Under the pieces are notes generated by a model that saw only the letters and a program-made list of their open reading frames with translations, did not search any database and was not told the DNA's origin. This document shows, in pieces, positions 54,582 to 62,849 of a stretch of 63,870 nucleotides of DNA. The translations under genes were made by a program, and so were the position numbers. The stretch comes from Rubellimicrobium rubrum. GTDB lineage: Bacteria; Pseudomonadota; Alphaproteobacteria; Rhodobacterales; Rhodobacteraceae. Numbering within the stretch: the stretch's first letter is position 1; the number at the start of each line of letters is the position of its first letter. The stretch covers positions 1 through 63,870 of the forward strand of contig NZ_VDFU01000024.1 in assembly GCF_006152115.1 (NCBI RefSeq), written 5' to 3'.

Positions 54582-54679
54582 TCTCCCGGGTTTTTGTCCC
54601 GCCGTGCGCCGCCGGGGATGTCTCTCCCGTGCGGTGACAGCTCTCGGACCAGCCGCGCCCCACGGCGCCGGAACCCTAG
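54582..54679 (-). promoter_or_regulatory. Guanidine-I (ykkC) riboswitch
   Basis: Read on the minus strand, the leader holds the three conserved blocks of the class in order and spacing: CTAGGGTTCCGG starting at 54679, GGCTGGTCCGAGAG at 54654-54641, and ACGGCGGGACAAAAACCC followed by GGGAGA at 54605-54582. These are the P1 start, the internal conserved loop and the ligand-pocket end. It lies 70 bases before the receptor start codon. Guanidinium binding turns expression on. Its presence ties the whole downstream operon to guanidine rather than urea. Confidence 0.95.
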
Positions 54680-54854
54680 CCGTCAACTCCTCTTCAGGAT
54701 GCCGGATCGCGGGGCACCGGCAATGGACAGCGCGACGCGTTAGGCTAGGAGAGTGTCACTGCCGCCGGAACGGGCAACGCAGAACCGACAGTGCCAGGAA
54801 AATGGGCAGACTAGGCACCGGTGGCAGGCTGGATGGGGCAGGTTTCCACCCGAC

Positions 54855-55685
54855 TCAGGTCTCACGAGGCAAGGCAGCCTCTTCCGAAGCCCAGCGCGCC
54901 TCGTAGGCATCGATGATTGCAAGCATCCGCTCGCGCCCGAAGCTCGGGTCGTGGCCGCCGTGGATGGTGGTCACCGGCAGGGCACGAAGCTTGGCGAAGG
55001 TGTCCCGATAGGCCGCCACGCTCATGCCTGGGCCGTCATAGATCAGAGGCCCGTCATAGATTGCGTCAGCCGCGAACAGGATGCCCGTGGTCCGCTCGAA
55101 GAGCCCGATGCCCCCCGGCGAATGGCCAGGCAGGTGGAGCACCTCGTAGAGATGGCCCCCAAGATCGAGCGTATCGCCCTCGTTCAGGAGCCCAGTCGCC
55201 TGGGCGCCCCGCAGGCGATAGCTCTCGGGGTCGTATCCCTCATGGGGCAGCGCCTCGATCAGCATCTCGCCGATCGGCGGATAGCCCGCATCGAGGAAGG
55301 TCTGCAGCAGGCGTTCAGGCATGTCGCGCCTGAACAGCGAATGCAGGCCGGACGGCCTCGCCATCTCCTCGGCTTCCAGAGGATGGACAAGGCGGGTCTC
55401 GAACTCATGGGCCGCGCCGATATGGTCGATATGGGTGTGCGACGACACGCATACGATGGGCTTGTCAGGATCGCGGCGCAGGTGGTCGAGGAAAGGGCGC
55501 AGTGGCACCACGCCCATTCCTGTGTCGAGGATCATGTCTCGATCCCGGCCTTGGACCAGCCACATGTTGGCCTGCTCGAGCACATGAACATGCGGCTCGA
55601 TGATCAGGGTGGTGTCGGCGTCGATCTGTGTGGCCTGATACCACGTCTCGGCAATCGGAAGGGGCAGGATGGTCTCGCACTTCAT
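54855..55685 (-). CDS. Metallo-beta-lactamase fold hydrolase
   Basis: 276 residues. The metal motif is SHTHIDHIG near residue 83, where the usual HxHxDH opens with Ser-His-Thr-His-Ile-Asp-His. Further ligands are probably His in LPGHSPGGIGLF near 190 and Asp in FAADAIYDG near 209, and the last His is in IHGGHDPSFG. A helical insert lies between about 105 and 160. It is likely a zinc hydrolase of a small-molecule lactone, ester or amide. It is the last gene of the 61049-54855 operon; its start overlaps the previous gene (ATGA). Substrate not inferable from sequence. Confidence 0.85.
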   Translation of the reverse strand: MKCETILPLPIAETWYQATQIDADTTLIIEPHVHVLEQANMWLVQGRDRDMILDTGMGVVPLRPFLDHLRRDPDKPIVCVSSHTHIDHIGAAHEFETRLVHPLEAEEMARPSGLHSLFRRDMPERLLQTFLDAGYPPIGEMLIEALPHEGYDPESYRLRGAQATGLLNEGDTLDLGGHLYEVLHLPGHSPGGIGLFERTTGILFAADAIYDGPLIYDGPGMSVAAYRDTFAKLRALPVTTIHGGHDPSFGRERMLAIIDAYEARWASEEAALPRET

Positions 55686-56428
55686 GGATTAACGGGAATT
55701 TCGGACAGGCGGAGGGTCTGCTCGACCATGCGCCCGTGGAAATTGGGCAAGACGAGTTGCGCGCGGTCGCCTCGGCGCGAGAGCACCGCATGGCCCTCGC
55801 AGAAGGGCTGGGTGGAGAGGTCAGCTATCCCCTCCTCCCCCGACCAGTGCCCCAGCACATAGACCGAGGCGAAAACGTCCGAGGCTTCCTCGGCGCTGGC
55901 GCTGCCATCTCGCAGGGCTTCCGGCAGCCCGGGCCAGGACGGTGCCCCACGTTGTCCGAGCGCCAGAACGAACCCGGCATCATGGCTGAGCAGCAGTCCG
56001 TCGGCGCCATCCGCTTCCACCGCCTCGGCTATCCATGGGCCGGTCAGAACGCACTGCCATTCCTCCCTGTAGTCGCTATGTGCGCCATCTTCGACCAGCC
56101 GACCGAACGAGTCGAACCGCAGGATCCCGGCGTCGACCGGGGTGGGGAAGCCCCGCCAGTTCCATTCGCGATGCCAGGTGCAAAGGTCGCCATCGAGCGT
56201 GACGCGCCCAGCAAAGCCCTCGGCCGAAAGAAGGATGGCAAGATCACTTGGCGCCATGTCGGAGAGTGACCCTCCGGCCTCGAGGCCGGGGCGGCTCAGA
56301 GGCACTCGGATGTCGGCGCACCACTGGCCGGCCTGCAGCCAATGCACACGGGTCGTCAGGTCCTCCGTTCCCGGGGCACGCAGCCAGTTGCGCCGCCAGT
56401 GGCCCTGCAGGTCGGCCGGTGAGATCAC
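55682..56428 (-). CDS. Uncharacterised protein, probable beta-barrel (lipocalin-like)
   Basis: 248 residues, Trp-rich, with alternating strands: LQGHWRRNWLRAPGTEDLTT, VHWLQAGQWCADIRVPLSRP, LCTWHREWNWRGFPTPVDAG and DYREEWQCVLTGPW. No signal peptide or membrane segment. The N-terminal WRRNWL and the V-x-WLQAG-x-x-x-DIRVP motif suggest a small-ligand-binding barrel, but I cannot place it in a named family with confidence. It overlaps the genes on both sides by 4 bases (cysteine hydrolase upstream, metallo-hydrolase downstream), so it is an integral member of the operon and probably acts with those two enzymes. Confidence 0.8.
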   Translation of the reverse strand: MISPADLQGHWRRNWLRAPGTEDLTTRVHWLQAGQWCADIRVPLSRPGLEAGGSLSDMAPSDLAILLSAEGFAGRVTLDGDLCTWHREWNWRGFPTPVDAGILRFDSFGRLVEDGAHSDYREEWQCVLTGPWIAEAVEADGADGLLLSHDAGFVLALGQRGAPSWPGLPEALRDGSASAEEASDVFASVYVLGHWSGEEGIADLSTQPFCEGHAVLSRRGDRAQLVLPNFHGRMVEQTLRLSEIPVNP

Positions 56429-57039
56429 GCGGCAGCCGCGCTTCGGCCACCCAGTTCGGCCATGATCTGATCGGCCGTCAGCACGGCACCCGTCTGAAGG
56501 TATTCCATCGCCCTCAGAGAGGCCTCATGGGCCGCAAGGGAGGACCCTCCGACACAATCAGCGATCACGCGGCAGTAGTAGTCGTTCTGGTGGCCATCGG
56601 CGAAGGTATAATGCACGCAGACATCCGTCAGCCCGCCGATCAGGATGAGGGTCTGCGCCTTGAGACCCTTGAGAAGGATCTCGAGTTCGGTGCCGAAGAA
56701 CGCCGAATAGCGGCGTTTGTGGATGAAGTAGTCGCCGGGCAGACGGCCCATCTCCTCGAAGGCAGGCGGGGTGCCGGGCTCTCCCTCCATGCAGTGGACG
56801 TCTTCGGTCCCATCCAGCTCGCGGCCGTAGTCCACCATGTCGCGGCGATGGATCTCCTGGATGAACACGACGGGGATCCCGGCTCCATGGGCGGCATCCA
56901 CCACGCCCCGGGCGCGCTCCATGTTGGCGCGGTAGCCCGGCATGATAGGGATGCCGGCCTTGTCATCCATGAAGGCGGATTTCTGGATGTCGATGACGAC
57001 CAGGACGGCGTTCCCGACGATCGTTGGCTGGACAGGCAT
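56425..57039 (-). CDS. Cysteine hydrolase, isochorismatase family
   Basis: 204 residues with the family catalytic triad visible: Asp 17 in VVIDIQKSAF, Lys 108 in FIHKRRYSAFFGT, and nucleophile Cys 141 in GGLTDVCVHYT. The cis-peptide GGLTD is also conserved. Members hydrolyse amide-type bonds (nicotinamide, N-carbamoylsarcosine, biuret, ureidoacrylate). Clustered with a polyamine-type importer and beside a guanidine operon, an amidohydrolase acting on an N-carbamoyl or ureido compound is attractive but unproven. It starts 23 bases after the upstream permease gene. Confidence 0.9.
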   Translation of the reverse strand: MPVQPTIVGNAVLVVIDIQKSAFMDDKAGIPIMPGYRANMERARGVVDAAHGAGIPVVFIQEIHRRDMVDYGRELDGTEDVHCMEGEPGTPPAFEEMGRLPGDYFIHKRRYSAFFGTELEILLKGLKAQTLILIGGLTDVCVHYTFADGHQNDYYCRVIADCVGGSSLAAHEASLRAMEYLQTGAVLTADQIMAELGGRSAAAA

Positions 57040-57062
57040 GGGGGATTTCCTTTCTGGAGGGC

Positions 57063-57866
57063 TTAGTGGCGGGACTGGTCCGCGCCCATCAGGCGCGGCA
57101 GGTCCCCCCAGCGGGCGACGGCGGAAAACACGGCGATGGACACGGCGATGAAGGCCACGGCAGCCACGGCCATGGTTGGGGTGTAGCCGTTGCGCAGTGA
57201 GTTGAAGATCTGGAGCGTGACGGTCGCAAACGCGGAGGCGGAGACGAAGAACATCACGATGAACTCGTTAAACGACAGTACGAGTGCGAAGAAGAACCCC
57301 GAGATCGTGTAGGGCAGCGTCTGGGGCAGGACGATCGTGCGAAAGATCACACCGTCGGTTGCGCCCATGGTGGCAGCCGCATCCAGATGCGCGCGATCGA
57401 TGGCCTGCAGCCCAATCGAGATGGTGACCAGCGGCAGCGCGAGAAACAGCGCCGCGTGGCTGACGATCCCTGCCCAGATCGAGCCGAGCCCACCGAGGAA
57501 GGCCCAGAAGAAGCCCAGCCCCACACCGAAGACGATGGGTGGCAGGGCAAAGGGGATCGACCCCAGCGCCGCCAGCGTCGCCGAATGGCGCGAGCCGGAC
57601 TTCCACAGGCGATAGCAGATGGGCCAGGCCAGAAGCACCGCAAGCGTCGAGGAGCCAAGCGCCACGATCACCGAATTGGCCAAGGCCCGCGTCCAGACCG
57701 GCTCGGAGACAAAGAACTCGGTAAAGCGGGCAAGCGTCGGATCCTCTGGCGGGAAGTACATGGTGCGCCCGCCGTTCAGCGCTGCGCTGCAGACCACAGC
57801 GATTGGAAGCACAACGACGATCGCCGCCAGCGCCATGAACAGATGGCCGAACACCCTCAGCATCAA
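57063..57866 (-). CDS. ABC transporter permease (PotC-like)
   Basis: 267 residues with six membrane segments and the permease EAA loop (IDRAHLDAAATMGATDGVIF, near 165-185). It has the binding-protein-dependent permease (BPD_transp_1) layout of spermidine/putrescine-type importers. Its start overlaps the end of the partner permease by 4 bases. Works with the gene at 57863-58888 as the inner-membrane heterodimer. Confidence 0.9.
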   Translation of the reverse strand: MMLRVFGHLFMALAAIVVVLPIAVVCSAALNGGRTMYFPPEDPTLARFTEFFVSEPVWTRALANSVIVALGSSTLAVLLAWPICYRLWKSGSRHSATLAALGSIPFALPPIVFGVGLGFFWAFLGGLGSIWAGIVSHAALFLALPLVTISIGLQAIDRAHLDAAATMGATDGVIFRTIVLPQTLPYTISGFFFALVLSFNEFIVMFFVSASAFATVTLQIFNSLRNGYTPTMAVAAVAFIAVSIAVFSAVARWGDLPRLMGADQSRH

Positions 57867-58888
57867 GAGGCCCCCTCCGACCGGCGTGACAACCGCTGCC
57901 CCAGGACAAGGAACGCCGCCGCCGTGACCAACAGGATGACCGACTGCGCCGCTCCGAACGGAGCATTCAGCGTACTGCCGCGGACATGCTCGAAGACCGA
58001 TACGGCGGTGGTCTGCTTTGCCGGATCGGCAAAGACCGTCACCGCCACATAGCCGCCCAGAAGGAAGACGAACAACAGGAGCGCCGTCCCCATGAGCGGC
58101 AGCCGCACCGCGGGAAGGATGACGGTGCGCGCAACGGTCCAGGGTCGAGCGCCCATCGTGCGGGCCGCCTCTGCCATCGAAGGGTCGAGACGCGACAGCG
58201 CCGGATAGAGGAGGATCACGGCATAGGGCCAGACGAGGTATGACATGGTTAATACCGTGGCGAACTCCGAAGTCTTGAACTTCACGTTGCGCGGACTCGC
58301 GAGGCCCCAGTCCCGCAGCACGTCGAACCAGCCTGTGGCCTTCATCCAGTCGGTCAGGCCCGACGCCGAGAAGAGCACCGGCAGGCCCGAATTGTTCGAC
58401 AGGATGATGTCCCAGCCCATCACGATGAACACTTCGGACAGCGACAAGCTGGTCAGGAGAAAGACCAGCCAGCGCGCTTGCGCCCTGCGGGACTGTCGCG
58501 TCAGCAGATATGTGAAGGGCAGCGCAGTGGCGACGGCCAGGACGGATGCGACGACGGCATAGCGCATCGACCAGTAAAGCTGGGTCAGGTAGAGGAATGT
58601 CGTTTCAGCCGGCCAATTCGCCCCCACCAGGAAGCGGTAATAGTTCTCGAACGTGAAGGCCCATTCCCAGCCGGCGCCTTCGACCTTGTGACCAAATGAG
58701 ATTGCGACGACGAGGCCGAGCGGCACGACGCAAAGGAACAGGACCACGCACCAGATCAGTGTGGTCACACCGGCGCGAAGAAAGCGGTGGCCCAAGGCTC
58801 CGCGATCATCGGCGGCCTGCACGGCGTCGGCTCTCGCCTTCCGCGGGCTTTCGGCCATCGCGGGCTCGGGATGGCCCACCACGCTCAT
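57863..58888 (-). CDS. ABC transporter permease (PotB-like)
   Basis: 341 residues. A 35-residue polar N-terminus precedes six membrane segments; the EAA loop is MAEAARTMGARPWTVARTVI (near 245). The long second periplasmic loop (FSASGLTDWMKATGWFD) is usual in PotB-type subunits. It overlaps the ATPase gene by 4 bases (ATGA) and the PotC-like gene likewise. Part of the polyamine/opine-type importer. Confidence 0.9.
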   Translation of the reverse strand: MSVVGHPEPAMAESPRKARADAVQAADDRGALGHRFLRAGVTTLIWCVVLFLCVVPLGLVVAISFGHKVEGAGWEWAFTFENYYRFLVGANWPAETTFLYLTQLYWSMRYAVVASVLAVATALPFTYLLTRQSRRAQARWLVFLLTSLSLSEVFIVMGWDIILSNNSGLPVLFSASGLTDWMKATGWFDVLRDWGLASPRNVKFKTSEFATVLTMSYLVWPYAVILLYPALSRLDPSMAEAARTMGARPWTVARTVILPAVRLPLMGTALLLFVFLLGGYVAVTVFADPAKQTTAVSVFEHVRGSTLNAPFGAAQSVILLVTAAAFLVLGQRLSRRSEGAS

Positions 58889-59958
58889 GCCGCTGCCATC
58901 GCTGTTCTGGGCCGCGGATAGATGCGGAGCGCCTCTGGGGGAAGGGTCAGATGCACGGTCTGTCCCACCTGTATGCCCGGGAGGCTATGGTCAGGCGTCT
59001 GCTCCGCCACGATCTTGCCAAGCACCGTGTCCAGGTGGATGTCCCGGACCGGCCCAAGGTCGCGCACGAAGGTGACCGTCCCCTGCACACGGTTCAGGGG
59101 TACGCCCGCCGCTTCGAGGCGGATCGCCTCAGGGCGGCAGGTGAGCCGCACCGGAGAGCCCGAGAGGAACTTCACCGGCTCGGGTAGGGACAACGCGACA
59201 TCCCCCACCATGACGCGTCCCTGATCGGCCACGCCGTCCATGAAGTTCGCCCTGCCGATAAACCCGGCGACAAAGGCCGTGGCGGGCCACCGGTAGATGT
59301 CCTGCGGCGACCCGGCCTGCTCGACCCGGCCGGCCGACATGACGACGATGCGGTCGGCCATGGTCATCGCTTCGCGCTGGTCATGGGTCACGACGATCGT
59401 GGTGATGCCCAGCCGTTGCTGCAGGAGACGCAGTTCCACCTGCATCTCCTCGCGCAGCTTGGCATCAAGCGCCGACATCGGCTCGTCGAGGAGGAAGACC
59501 TCGGGCTCTTGGGCGAGCGCACGGGCGATGGCCACCCTTTGGCGCTGGCCGCCGGACAACTGGCCGGTACGCCGGTCGCCGTAGCCGGAAAGCTGCACCA
59601 GATCGAGCAGCCGGTCGGCCCGCGCCGCGGCCTCGGCCCGCGCCGTCCCACCGATGGTCAGCGCATAGGCCACGTTCTCGCGGACCGAAAGATGCGGAAA
59701 CAGGGCAAAGTTCTGAAACACCATGCCGAACTTGCGCCGATGGGCGGGCAACTGCGTGATGTCGCGACCACGCAGGGCGATGGTGCCGCGCGACGGCGCC
59801 TCCAGTCCCGCGATCATCCGCAGCAAGGTCGTCTTGCCGCAGCCCGAGGGGCCCAGGAGGGCCGTCAGCTCGCCTTCGGGGAAGTCGAGCGTGACATCGT
59901 CCACGGCTCGGGTTTCGCCGTAGTCCTTGCGGATCGTGCTCAGCGCCAACACACCCAT
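58885..59958 (-). CDS. ABC transporter ATP-binding protein (PotA-like)
   Basis: 357 residues from the ATG at 59958, which has an AGGTG element. Walker A GPSGCGKTTLL near residue 37, Q-loop GMVFQNFALFPHLSV, signature LSGGQRQRVAIARALA near 134, Walker B VFLLDEPMSALD and switch THDQREAM. The last 110 residues form a TOBE domain (SPVRLTCRPEAIRLEA). It energises the PotB/PotC-like channel. The receptor gene ends 8 bases upstream of it. Confidence 0.93.
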   Translation of the reverse strand: MGVLALSTIRKDYGETRAVDDVTLDFPEGELTALLGPSGCGKTTLLRMIAGLEAPSRGTIALRGRDITQLPAHRRKFGMVFQNFALFPHLSVRENVAYALTIGGTARAEAAARADRLLDLVQLSGYGDRRTGQLSGGQRQRVAIARALAQEPEVFLLDEPMSALDAKLREEMQVELRLLQQRLGITTIVVTHDQREAMTMADRIVVMSAGRVEQAGSPQDIYRWPATAFVAGFIGRANFMDGVADQGRVMVGDVALSLPEPVKFLSGSPVRLTCRPEAIRLEAAGVPLNRVQGTVTFVRDLGPVRDIHLDTVLGKIVAEQTPDHSLPGIQVGQTVHLTLPPEALRIYPRPRTAMAAA

Positions 59959-59966
59959 GTCGGCAC

Positions 59967-61049
59967 CTAAGCGCCGGCCAGCATCTTGTCCCAAGCCTCC
60001 TTGATGAAGGTTTCCTTGTCGAGATAGGCATCATAAGCGGGCCTGATCGCCGGTGTGCCCGAGACGAAAGCGAACTCCTCATCCGTCAGGTCGGTCTTCT
60101 CCTTGGCCACCAGCGGCGCGGTCCCGATCCTGCGCGACATGAGCGCCTGGGTCGCCGGGTCGGAGGAGAAGTTGATGAACTCTGCCGCTTCGGCGTCCTT
60201 GTCCGAGAGGGCCGAAAGGCACCAGGAGCCGTAATCCTGCGGGTTGCCCTCCTTCGGGAAGACTGCCCTGATCGGGAAGCCCTCGGAGGCCATGAGGTTC
60301 GACACATCGAGGTAGTACTGCCCGCCGATCACGTCGCCATTCTTCATCGCCTGCTCCATCTGGCTTTCCGCCGACCACCAGAGCGCGACATTCGGCTTGA
60401 GTTCCGCGACCTTGGCGATGATGGCGAGAATGCCTTCATCAGTGGCAAAGGTCGCCTCGCCGTCGAAGAAGGTCGCGGCAGTGATGTCCAGCAACTGTCC
60501 ATTAAAGTTCTTCGACAGGCCGAGGCTGGACTCATATCTCGAGCTGTCCCAGAAATCCGCCCAAGTCGCGGGGGCCTCCACTTCGTTCGGATTGATGACC
60601 ATCGAGGTGAACCACGACATCGCGCCGACGCCCAAGGCACCCTCCTCACTTTCGAAGACGAAGTAAGGATCAAGATTCGCCGCTGCAGGGATCATTTCCA
60701 TGTTCAGCGGCTTCAGCAGCCCGCCAAGACGGCTGGCCTTGATAAGGGCGTCCCGGGCATACAGCGACAGATCGGACGGCACGCTGCCCGCGGCGGTCGC
60801 CTGCTGCATGGTGACGAGCCAATCCGAGGAATTCGGCTGGGTGATGCTTTCGATCTCGATCCCGGTCGCAGCGGTGAAGGCAGGGAACACATGCTCCTTG
60901 AAGCTGTCCTCGAAATAGCCGCCATACGATCCGACGCGCAGGGTGCGCGTCTGGGCGATCAGCGGCGTACCGAATGCCGCCGAAGCCGCAGTCATGCCAG
61001 CCAGCGCACCGCCGCGCTTCAAAAGGGCCCGTCTGTCCATCTTGATCAT
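59967..61049 (-). CDS. ABC transporter substrate-binding protein (PotD/spermidine-type)
   Basis: 360 residues from the ATG at 61049. The N-terminus MIKMDRRALLKRGGALAGMT is a twin-arginine-like signal with cleavage near PLIAQ-TRTLRVG. The mature part matches family 1/PotD-like receptors: VGSYGGYFEDSFKEHVFPAF, PSDLSLYARDALIKASRLGG, PATWADFWDSSRYESSLGLS and DYGSWCLSALSDKDAEAAEF. The absence of an obvious pair of acidic amine-binding motifs keeps the ligand open: polyamines, opines or cationic guanidino compounds are all reasonable. It leads the operon that runs down to 54855. Confidence 0.9.
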   Translation of the reverse strand: MIKMDRRALLKRGGALAGMTAASAAFGTPLIAQTRTLRVGSYGGYFEDSFKEHVFPAFTAATGIEIESITQPNSSDWLVTMQQATAAGSVPSDLSLYARDALIKASRLGGLLKPLNMEMIPAAANLDPYFVFESEEGALGVGAMSWFTSMVINPNEVEAPATWADFWDSSRYESSLGLSKNFNGQLLDITAATFFDGEATFATDEGILAIIAKVAELKPNVALWWSAESQMEQAMKNGDVIGGQYYLDVSNLMASEGFPIRAVFPKEGNPQDYGSWCLSALSDKDAEAAEFINFSSDPATQALMSRRIGTAPLVAKEKTDLTDEEFAFVSGTPAIRPAYDAYLDKETFIKEAWDKMLAGA

Positions 61050-61355
61050 CGTCCTGCTCCGCATAAGGGCGAGGTGGCGTGTCACCTCTTGTTCCCGAAC
61101 CGCTGCCGAAGGGTCTCCTGTCCACAAGGGACCGGAGACAAGACTCCGCCGGGCCTGAGCCAAGCTTAGGATCAGGGCCGAATCGTCGGACACATGAAAG
61201 CGGCAGCTTCCAGCATCGCCGCGGGTGATTGCCTCTTGTTCATGCAATTGGCCGGCGAACCTGCGGAAAGTTGGTCGGTTCCTGTATGCCGATGGCTCCT
61301 GTCACGTCCCGCTGCCGCAGGATCGGACCTGTTACGTGATTCCAAGGAGATGACG
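61050..61355. promoter_or_regulatory. Divergent promoter region with a direct repeat
   Basis: This 306-base region separates the receptor gene (minus) from the 2-oxoglutarate oxygenase gene (plus). CCTGTCACGT at 61298 and CCTGTTACGT at 61328 are a direct repeat exactly 30 bases apart, about three helical turns. They lie just upstream of the oxygenase ribosome-binding site and could be an activator or repressor site. Confidence 0.35.
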
Positions 61356-62432
61356 ATGCGTGCAGATCTTTCCGACGACCAGCGGGCGCTTACCGTTGAC
61401 GACGCCACGCTTCCGGTCGTGGACCTGGCTGGCCTGTTCACCGGCAACGCGGCCGACACGGCCCGCATCGCCGCCGATCTGGGGCGGGCGGCGCGGACCT
61501 CCGGCTTCTTCTACATCACCGGCCACGGCATTTCCCAGGAGATGATGGACGCTGTCTTTGCAGCCTCTCGCGCCTTCCATGCCATGCCGCGTTCCTACAA
61601 GATGCGGTGGTGGAGCGGCTTCACAACCCACCACCGAGGCTATGTCCCCTTCGAGGAGAACGGCGCGAACTTCCCCAGATCGATCAACATGAACGAAGCA
61701 TGGGACATGTCCTTCGAAGCGCCAGCCGACCACCCCGACTATCTCGCTGGCTGGCGGATGACCGGGCCCAATGTCTGGCCCGACCTGCCAGGCTGGAAGG
61801 ATACCGTATCGGGCTATTACGACGCGGTCTTTGGCCTGGGGCTCCGGCTGTTGGATGCGCTTGCGCTGGAGCTTGGGATCGAGCCCGAGGAGCTCACCCG
61901 GCACATCACCTATCCGACCTCGCAACTACGACTGTTGCGTTACGTGCCCAATGATCTGCCGGCGACCAAGGATATCGCAGGCATCTCCGCGCATTCGGAT
62001 TTCGAATGCTTCACCATCCTGCTCCAAGGCGGCCCCGGCCTGCAGGTGATGAATGCCCAGGATGTCTGGATCGAGGCGCCGCCGATCCCCGGCTGCTTCG
62101 TCGTGAACATCGGAGACATCTTCGAGACCTGGTCAGGCGGGCAGTTCAAGTCCACTCAACACCGCGTCGTCAACATCGGGCGCGAACGCTTTTCGATCCC
62201 GCTGTTCTTCGGCCTCGACTATCACGCCATCGTGGAGCCGTTGGAAAAGTTCCGTACGCCCGAGACGCAGGCCAAGTATCCCCCCATGAAGGCCGGCGAG
62301 CATCTGATGCGGATGACGATCAACGCATTCCGGTACATGGCGGACGCGCAGGCCAAGGGCGCGCTGGTGCCCGACTATGCCGTGCCCGAGGAGAACCCCT
62401 TCAAGCGCGAAGCCAAGGTGGCACAAGCCTGA
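61356..62432 (+). CDS. 2-oxoglutarate/Fe(II)-dependent oxygenase, isopenicillin N synthase family
   Basis: 358 residues from the ATG at 61356, which sits 6 bases after AAGGAG; the ATG at 61350 abuts that site. The N-terminal DIOX_N domain (PVVDLAGLF, SGFFYITGHGIS) is followed by the double-stranded beta-helix with all iron ligands: H-x-D in ISAHSDFECF (His near 211) and the distal His in KSTQHRVVN (near 268). The 2-oxoglutarate-binding Arg and Ser are in RERFSIPLFF (near 279). It couples 2-oxoglutarate decarboxylation to substrate oxidation. Some relatives hydroxylate arginine or homoarginine and release guanidine, which would suit the neighbouring guanidine operon; this is inference. Confidence 0.9.
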   Translation: MRADLSDDQRALTVDDATLPVVDLAGLFTGNAADTARIAADLGRAARTSGFFYITGHGISQEMMDAVFAASRAFHAMPRSYKMRWWSGFTTHHRGYVPFEENGANFPRSINMNEAWDMSFEAPADHPDYLAGWRMTGPNVWPDLPGWKDTVSGYYDAVFGLGLRLLDALALELGIEPEELTRHITYPTSQLRLLRYVPNDLPATKDIAGISAHSDFECFTILLQGGPGLQVMNAQDVWIEAPPIPGCFVVNIGDIFETWSGGQFKSTQHRVVNIGRERFSIPLFFGLDYHAIVEPLEKFRTPETQAKYPPMKAGEHLMRMTINAFRYMADAQAKGALVPDYAVPEENPFKREAKVAQA

Positions 62433-62462
62433 AGCGAGCAGTCGCGCCTTGTGTTCGCGGGG

Positions 62463-62499
62463 CGCCAGCCGCCTCGCTTCTAGCGGCATGCGGCTGGCG
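62463..62499 (+). terminator. Strong hairpin after the oxygenase gene
   Basis: CGCCAGCCGC at 62463-62472 pairs perfectly with GCGGCTGGCG at 62490-62499. No T-tract follows, so it may be a weak or factor-assisted terminator, placed 30 bases after the stop codon. Confidence 0.5.
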
Positions 62500-62849
62500 G
62501 TCATTGGGACCGATACATCAGGATAGCCGGCTGAGGCGGACCGTATCCACCCCAACGCTGGAAGAACGGATTCTGCCGGAGGCTCTCTCGGCAGAGGTGC
62601 CGGTTCCTCGCGCCGGAGCCAGCCCATGAAGCAAGTCCGGGCGGAGCTTCGGTGCTTTGAACGGCGGGTCTGCCAGGTTATCGGTTAGCCGGCCGCTGCC
62701 AAAGCAATTAGCTCAAGACCGTCCCTCTTGCTCTGTCCCTATGATCGTGAGGCATAGGAGGATGTCATGTGGCCCAACTCCGAGAACAGCAATCGAAGCC
62801 CCGCCGAGGTGCTGTCAGACGAAGGCAAAGTCGTCTCACTTTCGGTGGC
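62500..62849. other. Gene-free stretch
   Basis: No gene recognised between the oxygenase hairpin and the left end of the IS3-type element. Confidence 0.35.
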
